A DNA stretch of 64,000 bases from Flavobacteriales bacterium UBA7430 (GCA_002478765.1 DLQO01000037.1:18169-82168), one strand, 5' to 3'. Positions 17,385-25,721 are shown, counted from the stretch's first letter. Made by a program: numbers and translations. Notes: a model not told the origin generated them from the sequence alone.

Positions 17385-18986
17385 ATGCGTTTGTTTGTCC
17401 TGTTAGCGATTTCCATTACTTTATCTTCTTGTTTTTCAGTTGATAAGAATGATGACTCAAAGATGATTTTTTCGTATAACGAATCATCGGGTATACACTC
17501 GTTTGATCCGGCTTTTGCTAAAGACCAAGCTCGTATTTGGTTTTGCAATCAGGTTTACAACAGTTTGCTTCAATTGGATTCTAATTTACAGATCAAACCA
17601 TCTATTGCGAAACGATGGGAAGTTTCTGCGGATGCAAGGCAGTATGATTTTATTCTGCGTGATGATGTGTTCTTTCATGAAAATCATTCGATTTTTGGCG
17701 AGAGGGGTCTTAGAGAAGTCAATACCGAAGATGTTGTTTATTCCCTAAGTCGTTTGATAGACAGCCAGACTGCTTCGCCAGGAGCTTGGGTCTTATCGAA
17801 TGTAGATCGTATTTATGCGATTAATGACAGTACGATTCGCATAAACTTATCAGTTCCTAATCCTACTTTTTTAGGTCTTTTATCGATGCAGTATTGTTCT
17901 ATACTTCCCGTAGAGTCGGATACGATTACGGACTTTTTTGAGGCTCCAATAGGCACGGGTCCTTTTCATTTTCAATACCACAAAAGTAACGTGAAGTTGG
18001 TTCTTCGTAAACATGCTCATTATTTTGAATACGAGGATTCGCAGCAACTTCCATATTTGGACGCAGTTGCCATCCGATTTATACCCGATAAACAAACGGC
18101 ATTTTTGGAATTTATCAAAGGTAATTTTGACTTCCTATCCGGTATAGATGCCTCCTACAAGGATGAGCTTATAGATGCCCGTGGTTTACTTCAAAAAAAA
18201 TATCAAAGTACTTTAAAGTATCGCAAGCAAGATTATTTAAACACAGAATATCTAGGAATCCTTATGGGTGAAAATCAAGCTCTGGAGGCCTTAAAAGACG
18301 TTCGAGTACGCAAAGCATTAAACTTTTCTTTTGATAGAAGTCAAATGATAAAATATCTAAGAAATGATGTTGGAACTCCTGCCGTTAGTGGTTTTATACC
18401 TAAGGGTTTACCTGGGTATTTACCTGATGTTGGGTATGATTTTCAGCCCGAAATTGCCAAACAGCTCCTGTCGGAAGCTGGTTATCCTGATGCTGAAGGT
18501 ATACCGATGTTACAGTTAAACACAACCAGTTCTTATGTAGATTTATGTGAGTATATTCAACACGCATGGGAAGAAGTGGGGTTTGAAGTTGAAATTAACG
18601 TAAGTCCACCATCTACACACAGACAGCAAGTATCAAAATCTCAATTATCCATTTTCAGAGGCTCTTGGATTGCAGACTATGCGGACGCAGAAAATTATTT
18701 AGCACTTTTTTATTCTAAAAACCACAGTCCTAATGGGCCTAATTACACACACTTTTCAAATTCCTTGTTTGACTCTTTGTATGAATCTAGTATTCATATA
18801 CCTAATTTAAAGGATCGCATTCCTATTTATGAACAAATGGATCAGATCATCACCGACGAATCCGTGATCATTCCATTGTATTACGATAACGTACTGCGAT
18901 TTCAACACAATTACGTAGAAGGTTTAGGGTCTAATGCGATGAACTTATTGGATCTCAAAAGAGTTAAGTTCGTAGATCGTTATTGA
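17385..18986 (+). CDS. ABC-type peptide-binding lipoprotein (SBP family 5)
   Basis: Extracytoplasmic solute-binding protein of the oligopeptide/dipeptide (DppA/OppA) family, anchored as a lipoprotein. The lipobox LSSC places the acylated cysteine at residue 16. Typical SBP_bac_5 features include DPAFAKDQA near the N-terminus, the RKALNFSFDRSQMIKYL block around 305-325, and the C-terminal DAENYLALFYS region. At 533 aa it has the usual length. No permease or ATPase genes are adjacent, so its transporter must be encoded elsewhere. Its 3' end overlaps the converging gene by seven bases. Confidence 0.9.
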   Translation: MRLFVLLAISITLSSCFSVDKNDDSKMIFSYNESSGIHSFDPAFAKDQARIWFCNQVYNSLLQLDSNLQIKPSIAKRWEVSADARQYDFILRDDVFFHENHSIFGERGLREVNTEDVVYSLSRLIDSQTASPGAWVLSNVDRIYAINDSTIRINLSVPNPTFLGLLSMQYCSILPVESDTITDFFEAPIGTGPFHFQYHKSNVKLVLRKHAHYFEYEDSQQLPYLDAVAIRFIPDKQTAFLEFIKGNFDFLSGIDASYKDELIDARGLLQKKYQSTLKYRKQDYLNTEYLGILMGENQALEALKDVRVRKALNFSFDRSQMIKYLRNDVGTPAVSGFIPKGLPGYLPDVGYDFQPEIAKQLLSEAGYPDAEGIPMLQLNTTSSYVDLCEYIQHAWEEVGFEVEINVSPPSTHRQQVSKSQLSIFRGSWIADYADAENYLALFYSKNHSPNGPNYTHFSNSLFDSLYESSIHIPNLKDRIPIYEQMDQIITDESVIIPLYYDNVLRFQHNYVEGLGSNAMNLLDLKRVKFVDRY

Positions 18987-20029
18987 TTGAATTCTATGTC
19001 ACATCGAATGGCTTGATGATCTGAAAGATTGTCTTCCAGAACCTCAAAGTTATAGGCATTCCATTGTTTATGGGCTAATATATAATCGATTCTGAATGGG
19101 AGTATCAATTGACGATAGGTAGCGCCGTAACCTTTACCGGATTCAATAAACGCATCCTTATGATTATTTGTTAATTTTTTATAGATGTAACTCTGAGGAA
19201 CATCATTAAAGTCACCGCAAATAATGGTAGGATAGGGGCTGTTGGCTATTGATCTTAATATTTTTTCAACCTGGTTGACCCGTTTAGATGAAGCTAATCG
19301 TATTTTATGTTTCAGATTTTTTGTATTGTCTTGAAATTCATTCCCTGTTTGGGAATCACTTTTTCTTTTAAATAAATTGTAATCTTCATACCCCAAGTGG
19401 AGTGATTCTAGGTGTAGGTTGTATACGCGAATTGTGTCCTTCTGTATCTTTAGGTCTGCAAAACAGGAGTTGTTTGTGGACTTTTCGTCGAATTCTATTT
19501 TTTCAGAAGAAACAATCTCGTATTTGCTGTGAATCTGGCTAAATCCGTAGGCTTTTGTGTACGGGTAGTTCAAGTTGATTGACATTGCCATACGTACTTC
19601 TTGAAGGCAAACGATGTCTGCATCCTCTTGCTTTATAAAATGAGCAATTTTCGATTGATGTTTTTCAACCTCTTCTTTTTTTCCTCCTGAAAAATAAGCC
19701 AATTGGCTATTAAAGCTCATGATAGAAAACGATTGGTCTTTAGCCAATGCTTTAAAGGAGCTTTTGGGTTGGAGAATAGGAGAGGAAAAAAAATAGCTTA
19801 AAATGATCGTTAACAGGGAGCCTACAATCCTCTTGTTAAATCGCAAGAGCCAATAAATTATTAGCATAACGTGTAATGCTAGTATCATTGGGTAGCCAAT
19901 TGCTAAGATAGCAGAAATGGAAAAACTTTTTGGGTTTAGATAAGGAGCAATAAATGCAACTCCCCATACAGCAATAAGTATCAGGTTGAATATATAAATC
20001 AGCCTATTTAGGAGGGATGTATTTTTCAA
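18980..20029 (-). CDS. Membrane-anchored endonuclease/exonuclease/phosphatase family protein
   Basis: Metal-dependent hydrolase of the EEP fold with an N-terminal membrane part. Three hydrophobic segments (about 12-30, 38-60, 67-82) precede the catalytic domain. The domain shows CLQEVR (metal-binding Glu), CGDFNDVP and the terminal SDHQAIRC motif. Substrates in this fold range from DNA to phosphoesters, so the exact one is unknown; the active site is probably periplasmic. The start is TTG three bases after the rhomboid stop, with no good ATG nearby. It is the last gene of the mutL-rhomboid operon. Confidence 0.82.
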   Translation of the reverse strand: MKNTSLLNRLIYIFNLILIAVWGVAFIAPYLNPKSFSISAILAIGYPMILALHVMLIIYWLLRFNKRIVGSLLTIILSYFFSSPILQPKSSFKALAKDQSFSIMSFNSQLAYFSGGKKEEVEKHQSKIAHFIKQEDADIVCLQEVRMAMSINLNYPYTKAYGFSQIHSKYEIVSSEKIEFDEKSTNNSCFADLKIQKDTIRVYNLHLESLHLGYEDYNLFKRKSDSQTGNEFQDNTKNLKHKIRLASSKRVNQVEKILRSIANSPYPTIICGDFNDVPQSYIYKKLTNNHKDAFIESGKGYGATYRQLILPFRIDYILAHKQWNAYNFEVLEDNLSDHQAIRCDIEFNQ

Positions 20030-20031
20030 TC

Positions 20032-20895
20032 TTACATTTTTTTACTGTTCTTGAAAAGATACTCCTTTTCTTTATCGTTCAGACTGTCGTACCCGGATTT
20101 GGCAATTTTATCCAAAATGACATCAATGTTTACTGAGCGATTTATACTTTCTGATTTGTATTCATCATCAGATTGAGGTCTTTTATGAACCGTTTTCAGC
20201 CTTTTCTTGCGAAATAAGCCTAAAAATTGTTGAATGAGCATTTCCAATGCTTCAGTGATGTCCTTTCCTTTTTTCCACTGTTGAATGAACAGTAAGCCAA
20301 TGAAAGCTCCTCCCAAATGTGCTATATGTCCACCTGCATTTCCCTTTGGTATACTGATGATGTCGATGAAAATTGTGACAATTGCTAGATATTTGATGGG
20401 TATGGCTCCGATCCATATTAAATTTACTTTGTAATTGGGTACATAAGCTGCCACTGCAAATAAGATGGCTAACACAGATGCTGATGCACCGATTAATTGG
20501 CTGTCTTGTCCTGAAAATGCAGGAAATAGGTTGTACGCTATTAGATAAGTAGCTGCTCCAACGACACCCCCTAAAAGGTAGATGTTGAAGAGTTTTTTTG
20601 CTGTAAAATATTGGAGGAATATTTGTCCGGCAAAATACAACCACATTAGATTGAATAGGATGTGCATTAAACCGGTATGAGTAAACATGTAGGTAATGAT
20701 GGACCAAGGTTTAAATACAAGATCTAGCGGCTTTGAGGGCACGCCCAAAAGGGCAATTATGTCTATGCTCGAATTTTGAAACAAAAACGATGAGGTATGA
20801 ACAATTTGGACCAATACAAATACCGCTACATTGATGTAGATTAACTTGAACAGCGGTGAGGCTTTCTGATATCTGTGTTTTAAATCGTTGAACAT
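20032..20895 (-). CDS. Rhomboid family intramembrane serine protease (second of pair)
   Basis: Six-helix intramembrane protease. The catalytic serine is Ser138 in GASAS and the histidine is His193 in IAHLGG. The HILFNLMWLYFAG segment (about 78-90) matches the rhomboid L1/TM2 region. A cytosolic C-terminal tail of about 75 basic and charged residues (KKRLKTVHKRPQ and onward) follows the last helix. Its ATG overlaps the preceding rhomboid stop by one base (TAATG), so the pair is translationally coupled. Confidence 0.9.
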   Translation of the reverse strand: MFNDLKHRYQKASPLFKLIYINVAVFVLVQIVHTSSFLFQNSSIDIIALLGVPSKPLDLVFKPWSIITYMFTHTGLMHILFNLMWLYFAGQIFLQYFTAKKLFNIYLLGGVVGAATYLIAYNLFPAFSGQDSQLIGASASVLAILFAVAAYVPNYKVNLIWIGAIPIKYLAIVTIFIDIISIPKGNAGGHIAHLGGAFIGLLFIQQWKKGKDITEALEMLIQQFLGLFRKKRLKTVHKRPQSDDEYKSESINRSVNIDVILDKIAKSGYDSLNDKEKEYLFKNSKKM

Positions 20896-21626
20896 TAGTA
20901 AAAATTAAGATCGTTTTTTTTCCAATATTTAATGATGAGATATCCAAAGATCATACCTCCTATATGAGCAAAGTGAGCTACGTTATCTCCCGCAGAGTTC
21001 TGGATGCCCATAACAAACTCTAACAATCCGTATATAATGACAAAGTATTTCGCTTTAATTGGGAAGAAGAAGTTCAGGTATATGATTTGGTTAGGAAAAC
21101 TCATTCCGTAGGCCAATAACAAGCCGAATACTGCCCCTGAGGCTCCGACTACAGGAGTGTGATTTAAGCTGTAAAGTTCTCTGGCCTTGGAGAAAAGAGG
21201 GCTTGAGGCATCAAAAGTTCCACTGTTAACAATTCCTTGAATTTGATTTTCTGTAAAGAAAGACTCCAATTCTGAAATTTGAAAATGTATGATTAGATAA
21301 TGTATAAATGCTGCACCAAACCCTGTAATAAGATAATAGTTTAAAAAGCGCTTGGGGCCCCAAATATTTTCAATTTGAGATCCAAACATCCACAGTGCAA
21401 ACATGTTGAAAAAAATGTGAGAAATGCTTCCATGCATAAACATATAGGATACGATTTGCCAGGGATTAAATTCTGGTGAATCGAAGTAATAAAGACCTAG
21501 TGAACCGTTTAAGTCAAAATTAAACAGACTACCTAAAGTATACCGAGCCAGATAAAATAAGGCATTGATGATGATTAAGTTCTTCACCACCATGGGCATA
21601 TTTGAGACACCTCTTCCTGCGTACAT
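20895..21626 (-). CDS. Rhomboid family intramembrane serine protease (first of pair)
   Basis: Intramembrane protease with catalytic Ser163 in GASGA and His221 in AHIGG. The SHIFFNMFALWMFG segment (about 69-82) fits rhomboid TM2. At 243 aa it lacks the long tail of its tandem partner and carries an insert of about 35 residues between helices (about 117-155). The start overlaps the mutL stop by one base. Both rhomboids keep complete catalytic dyads, so neither looks like an inactive pseudoprotease. Substrates are unknown. Confidence 0.9.
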   Translation of the reverse strand: MYAGRGVSNMPMVVKNLIIINALFYLARYTLGSLFNFDLNGSLGLYYFDSPEFNPWQIVSYMFMHGSISHIFFNMFALWMFGSQIENIWGPKRFLNYYLITGFGAAFIHYLIIHFQISELESFFTENQIQGIVNSGTFDASSPLFSKARELYSLNHTPVVGASGAVFGLLLAYGMSFPNQIIYLNFFFPIKAKYFVIIYGLLEFVMGIQNSAGDNVAHFAHIGGMIFGYLIIKYWKKNDLNFY

Positions 21627-23473
21627 TATTGAAAGCGTTTTAGTAGTTCATTAATTTCTATAACAATCGATGTGGGTTTGTTGTGAATGGATGTAAAGGG
21701 AGACTCGCATGCAAACAGTTCATCGACCAATTGATTCAGTTCCTCAAGAATTAGTGTTTTACCTGATTTGATTGCATTACTCTGCGCTAATTTTTTTGCC
21801 ATATAATTTTGCCGATCTAACTTCCAAACGTCGCTTTCATTTTTGTAGGAATCTAAAATAGACTCTATGATGTTTTGTACTTGGTTGGCTTTTGTTTCTA
21901 TGGGCACACCATTTACCATCAGACAATGATTGTTGGGAATAGTTAAATCAAAGCCAAGGCTTTCAACATCCTCCATTATTTCTTTGAAAACCTCCATGTC
22001 AGAAGGGGTTAAGTGAACTTCTTGAGGAAATAAAAGTTGTTGACTTAATGGTCTTTTATTTTGCAGTGACTTGGAGTACTGTTCAAATAGTACTTTCTCA
22101 TGGGCCCTTTGTTGATCGATGATTAAAAGACCTGATTTCAGTTGTGTTAGGATAAACCGATTTTTGAGTTGAAAAGCATGTCTATTTTCTTTAACCTCGA
22201 ATTCCGCTTCCAACGTCACACTGTTTTCCATTTCTGGAATGGCCGCATTCATGTCGTCTTGAATTTCCTCAAAAATAGCTTCCCAGTGTTCTCCTTTAGC
22301 TCTGTTTGGTGGAAGAATACTTTGATTTGATCCGCTGTAGTTTTCTAAATGATTCTTTCGTTCTGATTGGTTTTGTTCAAAAGGATTGTAGTCAGGATCA
22401 ACCTGAATGGAGGGTGTTTTGATGGTTTTCTCTTTGGAGCTAAAGGGTACTTGGTAGTCTGGATTTAAGCTGAAATCTAAACTTGGGGTTATGTTGTATT
22501 GTCCCAAAGAGCGCTTTAAGGCTGACCTTAGGATCGCGTAGATGCTTCGTTCATCTTCAAATTTAATTTCTGTTTTGGTAGGATGTATGTTCACATCAAT
22601 CATGGACGGATCGATTTTGAGAAAAAGGAAATAAGAGGGATGATGGTTGCCCTGTAGCAAACCTTCCATGGCATTTGTGACTGCATGATTCATGTAGGAT
22701 GATTTGATGAATCGATCGTTTACAAAGAAGAATTGTTCTCCACGTGTTTTCTTCGCAAATTCTGGTTTGCATAGAAATCCGGAAATGTTTACGATGTCAG
22801 TTTTTTCGTCTACTGGAACCAATCTTGTGTTGTATTTTTTACCGTAAAGACTCACCAGTCGTTGGCGTAACGTTTCTTTCGGGAGTCTATATTGTTCTTT
22901 TTCATTGTGAATGAGTGAAAAGGAAACTTTCGGATGCGCCAGAGCAATTCGGATAAACTCATCGAGAATATACTTGTATTCAGCCCTGTCAGATTTTAAG
23001 AAATTTCTTCTTGCAGGTACATTGAAAAAGAGATTTTTAATCGTAAAGTTTGAGCCGTTTGGACATGTGCAAATCTCTTGTGATTTGATTTCAGAACCTT
23101 CAATAATCAATTGAATACCGAGTTCAGATTCTTCCTTTTTTGTTTTCAGCTCTACCTGGGCAATAGCAGCTATGGATGCCAAAGCTTCTCCTCTAAAGCC
23201 CTTTGTTTTTAGAGCAAATAGGTCGTCTGCCTTGGTAATCTTTGAAGTAGCATGGCGTTCAAAGCACATTCTAGCATCGACCTCGTTCATCCCCATACCA
23301 TCATCCACAACTTGTATCAGTGTTTTACCTGAGTCTTTGAGTATTAATTTAACATCGGTTGCTTGAGCATCAATGGCATTTTCCATCAATTCTTTGACTG
23401 CTGAAGCCGGTCTTTGAACAACTTCGCCTGCAGCAATTTGATTGGCAACATGGTCGGGTAGTAGGGTAATCAA
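21626..23473 (-). CDS. mutL: DNA mismatch repair protein MutL
   Basis: Mismatch-repair GHKL ATPase. The N-terminus has NQIAAGEVV (about 11-19), DDGMGM and FRGEALASI, the classic ATP-binding motifs. The C-terminal dimerisation domain carries a variant of the endonuclease motif: DQQRAHEKVLFE instead of DQHAxxExxxxE, so the His-Ala pair is Gln-Arg while both glutamates remain. The HGRP region reads IHNKPT. The start is TTG, three bases after the upstream stop; the only other codon before the in-frame stop is ACA. At 615 aa it has normal length. Confidence 0.95.
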   Translation of the reverse strand: MITLLPDHVANQIAAGEVVQRPASAVKELMENAIDAQATDVKLILKDSGKTLIQVVDDGMGMNEVDARMCFERHATSKITKADDLFALKTKGFRGEALASIAAIAQVELKTKKEESELGIQLIIEGSEIKSQEICTCPNGSNFTIKNLFFNVPARRNFLKSDRAEYKYILDEFIRIALAHPKVSFSLIHNEKEQYRLPKETLRQRLVSLYGKKYNTRLVPVDEKTDIVNISGFLCKPEFAKKTRGEQFFFVNDRFIKSSYMNHAVTNAMEGLLQGNHHPSYFLFLKIDPSMIDVNIHPTKTEIKFEDERSIYAILRSALKRSLGQYNITPSLDFSLNPDYQVPFSSKEKTIKTPSIQVDPDYNPFEQNQSERKNHLENYSGSNQSILPPNRAKGEHWEAIFEEIQDDMNAAIPEMENSVTLEAEFEVKENRHAFQLKNRFILTQLKSGLLIIDQQRAHEKVLFEQYSKSLQNKRPLSQQLLFPQEVHLTPSDMEVFKEIMEDVESLGFDLTIPNNHCLMVNGVPIETKANQVQNIIESILDSYKNESDVWKLDRQNYMAKKLAQSNAIKSGKTLILEELNQLVDELFACESPFTSIHNKPTSIVIEINELLKRFQ

Positions 23474-23476
23474 TGT

Positions 23477-23740
23477 TTAGAATTTTAGGATCCAATAGGT
23501 TGTTAGACAAAGAATAAACAGGACAAACAGTAGACGCCAGGTAGATGAGTTACTTTTTAAATTTGATTTCTCTTTCCATGTGCTCGTAAATCGTCCTTTT
23601 TCAATTTGCTCTTCTCGTTTTGCTGCTCTCATTCTTGCTCTTTGAATACGCTCATTCTTTTCGTCGTAATAACGCGTAGCCATTTGAAATTTCTTGTGGC
23701 TTGGTGTCTTAAAAAAAGAAGGCAATTTAGGAGCATTCAT
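23477..23740 (-). CDS. Small tail-anchored protein of unknown function (87 aa)
   Basis: No function recognised. The protein is highly charged (many Lys, Arg, Glu) for its first 67 residues, including KFQMATRYYDEKNERIQRA, and ends in one hydrophobic helix (about 69-85), so it is probably tail-anchored in the inner membrane. Similar short proteins with an RYYD motif occur in Flavobacteria, where some carry an unsupported riboflavin-synthase label. It is the first gene of the mutL operon, three bases from the mutL start. A TATTTTTG box sits nine bases before its ATG. Confidence 0.75.
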   Translation of the reverse strand: MNAPKLPSFFKTPSHKKFQMATRYYDEKNERIQRARMRAAKREEQIEKGRFTSTWKEKSNLKSNSSTWRLLFVLFILCLTTYWILKF

Positions 23741-23745
23741 ATTAT

Positions 23746-23753
23746 CAAAAATA
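23746..23753 (-). promoter_or_regulatory. TAnnTTTG box 9 bases before a start codon
   Basis: Minus-strand TATTTTTG ends five bases or so from the likely transcription start and nine... bases before the ATG at 23740 by direct counting (23741-23745 intervene on the short side), so the predicted leader is very short. It would drive the 87-aa gene, mutL, both rhomboids and the endonuclease-fold gene. No clear -33 element. Confidence 0.35.
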
Positions 23754-23774
23754 GCATAATTAATTCAAAAAAAT

Positions 23775-23795
23775 AGCAGCCTTTGGGCTGCTTTC
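23775..23795 (-). terminator. Terminator of the TPR-like membrane protein gene
   Basis: AGCAGCC (23775-23781) and GGCTGCT (23786-23792) form a seven-base-pair stem with loop TTTG. On the minus strand it is followed by A then a run of seven T, and it lies just after the stop of the gene at 23798. It separates that gene from the mutL operon. Confidence 0.85.
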
Positions 23796-23797
23796 TT

Positions 23798-24310
23798 TTA
23801 GATTCTTTTCAACTGCTGTTTCATCATTTTTAGTTGATCATCCAACATGTTGTGTTTGTCGAGCTTTTTCACTTCTGCAAGTAGCGTCGTAGCTTCTCTT
23901 TTTCTACGTCTAGAAAGTGCGAGCCCAGCTAAGTTTAGTTTGGCCACTGCCTTGTCGGTGTTGTTTCTCAACCCTATTGAAAGTGCTCTTTTGAAAAACT
24001 TCTCGGCTTGATTCATCTGAGTTTGAGACAGTACCAATCCATTTAAATAGTGAAAGTACGCCTCTTGAGATTTTACAAGCTTTTCAGGGTGTTTGATCTT
24101 GTTGAGCGCCTTTTGAGCTTTGGCCATGTCGTTTTTTCTTAGATGGTAAAATGCTTTTATGATTCGTTCATCTTTAAAAATAGATAATATGACAAGTCCC
24201 ATCATAAGGAGTACCACGATTCCGTAGCCAATCTCATTTTCATTGAAGAGGTAAATCCCTGCAGAAAGTATGAGTAACGAGATGATGATTTTAATTTGTT
24301 TGTTGTACAT
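23798..24310 (-). CDS. Membrane protein with TPR-like region
   Basis: Inner-membrane protein of unknown function. Two N-terminal hydrophobic helices (about residues 5-20 and 25-42) are followed by a soluble helical region resembling tetratricopeptide repeats (HYLNGLVLSQTQMNQAEKFFKRAL, given here in part, around 82-105). I chose the ATG at 24310 rather than an upstream in-frame one at 24331, because a TATTTTTG promoter box covers the upstream codon. It is a single-gene unit ending at its own terminator. It may be a scaffold, but nothing in the sequence names a partner. Confidence 0.75.
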   Translation of the reverse strand: MYNKQIKIIISLLILSAGIYLFNENEIGYGIVVLLMMGLVILSIFKDERIIKAFYHLRKNDMAKAQKALNKIKHPEKLVKSQEAYFHYLNGLVLSQTQMNQAEKFFKRALSIGLRNNTDKAVAKLNLAGLALSRRRKREATTLLAEVKKLDKHNMLDDQLKMMKQQLKRI

Positions 24311-24328
24311 AAGAGTATTGGTTTTGCA

Positions 24329-24336
24329 CAAAAATA
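24329..24336 (-). promoter_or_regulatory. -7 box of the TPR-like gene
   Basis: Minus-strand TATTTTTG lies 18 bases before the ATG at 24310. It overlaps the alternative upstream start codon, which argues for the shorter protein. Confidence 0.4.
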
Positions 24337-24525
24337 GTTAAGCTGTTAGAAATGCTAAAGAAAAAGTGAATTATTTCAGTATAATTTTCTTGTGATGTAT
24401 CCACAAAGTAATTTGTTTGAATCATCTATTTCTTCTGAATACAAGGATAATCTAATATTTAACTTGTTTATAGATGAGGTTTTGGTGTATTTTTACGCGA
24501 TAAATATGTGTAAACACAATCAAAA

Positions 24526-25128
24526 ATGACATTTTTCACAATCTTATGGGAAGGAATAATAGCAACATCCATCATTGAATGGATTGCCGTTATTTCGAGT
24601 CTTATCTATGTAGTTCTTGCTGCAAAGCGATTGATGCTCTGTTGGATATTTGCCTTTATTGGATCTGTACTCTTTGTTTATTTATGCTTTGTCGCTAATT
24701 TATACATAGAATCGATATTACAGCTTTTTTATGTGTTTATGGCTTTCGTCGGTTGGCTTAGTTGGAAGCGTGCTGACTCTGATGGGAGTGGTCTTAAAAT
24801 ATGGAGTTCAAAGAATCACCTTCTAAATGTTTTCGTGTGTGGTTTTATTGCTTTGGTGGTTGGTTTTTTATTTGACAACTATACCCTTCAAGCAAATCCT
24901 TATATCGATGCTTTTACTACTTGTTACAGCTTATCAGCAACCTTTATGGTTGCCCGAAAAATAATCGGAAATTGGGTGTATTGGATTGTCATCGATTTGG
25001 TCTCAATATACCTTTATGCAGATCGAGGTTATTATTTAACTGCTGTTCAATATGGAATATTCACGCTTTTGGCAACCTATGGTTTTTGGGCATGGCAAAA
25101 AGAATACAAACGACAAAAGCTATGTTAA
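24526..25128 (+). CDS. PnuC-family vitamin transporter
   Basis: Inner-membrane facilitator of the PnuC family (about seven helices, 200 aa), which carries nicotinamide riboside, thiamine (PnuT) or riboflavin depending on subtype. Aromatic-rich helices such as FMAFVGWLSW and IGNWVYWIVID, and the C-terminal TYGFWAWQKEY, are typical. Here it overlaps a NadR-like kinase by seven bases and lies upstream of a TPP riboswitch-TonB receptor unit. A thiamine carrier (PnuT) is therefore likely, but nicotinamide riboside remains possible. The riboswitch itself is downstream and cannot control this gene. Confidence 0.88.
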   Translation: MTFFTILWEGIIATSIIEWIAVISSLIYVVLAAKRLMLCWIFAFIGSVLFVYLCFVANLYIESILQLFYVFMAFVGWLSWKRADSDGSGLKIWSSKNHLLNVFVCGFIALVVGFLFDNYTLQANPYIDAFTTCYSLSATFMVARKIIGNWVYWIVIDLVSIYLYADRGYYLTAVQYGIFTLLATYGFWAWQKEYKRQKLC

Positions 25129-25628
25129 GAATTGCGTTAACAGGACCGGAATCTTCGGGTAAAACGACTTTGAGTACTTCGATTTCTGAGCATTATGGCG
25201 TTTCGTTTGTTGCAGAGTATGCTCGTATGTACTTAGAGAACAACAAAGGCTTATACGAACAAAAAGATTTGGACTGTATTGCTCAAGGTCAGTTAGAAAG
25301 GATTCTTTCATCAAAAGAAGAAATTGTAATTTCCGATACAGATTTTTCCGTTCTTGAGGTGTGGTCTCAATATAAGTATGGTGAGGTTTCAGCAGTAATT
25401 AATGAATATTCCCGCCAAGATCTGTTCGATTTACACATCTTGTGTTGCCCAGATATTCCGTGGGAAGAAGATTCATTGAGAGAGAATCCTACTTCTCGAA
25501 ATGAACTTTTTGAACGCTACAAGGAATCTCTCCTGAAGCACAATAAAAGGTCCATTATTGTGGCTGGACCTCACGAAGCAAGATTGAAAAAAAGTTTACA
25601 ATCTATAGATGCTCTTTTGAAATTTTGA
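25122..25628 (+). CDS. NadR-like P-loop kinase (AAA_28)
   Basis: Cytosolic P-loop kinase related to the ribosylnicotinamide-kinase domain of NadR. Walker A is GPESSGKTT (about 8-16), followed by VAEYARMYLE, a block conserved in NadR-like kinases, and SDTDFSVLEVW near residue 70. I start it at the ATG at 25122, inside the end of the pnuC-like gene (ATGTTAA overlap), giving 168 aa. It probably traps the imported vitamin by phosphorylation. Whether the substrate is thiamine or nicotinamide riboside is not shown by sequence alone. Confidence 0.82.
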   Translation: MLRIALTGPESSGKTTLSTSISEHYGVSFVAEYARMYLENNKGLYEQKDLDCIAQGQLERILSSKEEIVISDTDFSVLEVWSQYKYGEVSAVINEYSRQDLFDLHILCCPDIPWEEDSLRENPTSRNELFERYKESLLKHNKRSIIVAGPHEARLKKSLQSIDALLKF

Positions 25629-25630
25629 CG

Positions 25631-25638
25631 TAGTTTTG
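25631..25638 (+). promoter_or_regulatory. -7 box just upstream of the TPP riboswitch
   Basis: TAGTTTTG matches TAnnTTTG. It starts two bases after the kinase stop codon and ends five bases before the riboswitch P1 stem. This placement suggests that the riboswitch transcript begins here rather than reading through from the kinase gene. A correctly spaced -33 TTG was not seen. Confidence 0.5.
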
Positions 25639-25643
25639 CATCG

Positions 25644-25721
25644 TCTCTAAGGGGTGCTGTTTTTTTAAAGCGGCTGAGATTACACCCATTTAACCTGCTC
25701 AGGATAATGCCTGCGAAGGGA
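25644..25721 (+). ncRNA. TPP riboswitch (THI element)
   Basis: All conserved parts of the thiamine pyrophosphate aptamer are present. The P1 halves TCTCT and AGGGA pair. GGGGTGC pairs with ACACCC around the core CTGAGATTACACCC, and the second arm contains ACCTGCTCAGGATAATGCC followed by TGCGAAGGGA. It lies about 70 bases before the TonB receptor ATG. I see no clear intrinsic terminator between aptamer and start codon, so control is more likely at translation. Thiamine sufficiency should turn the receptor off. Confidence 0.95.

Noticed and set aside
24311..24525. Possible second TPP riboswitch before the PnuC-like gene
   Set aside because: The core CTGAGA and the GGATAATGCC-type arm are absent.
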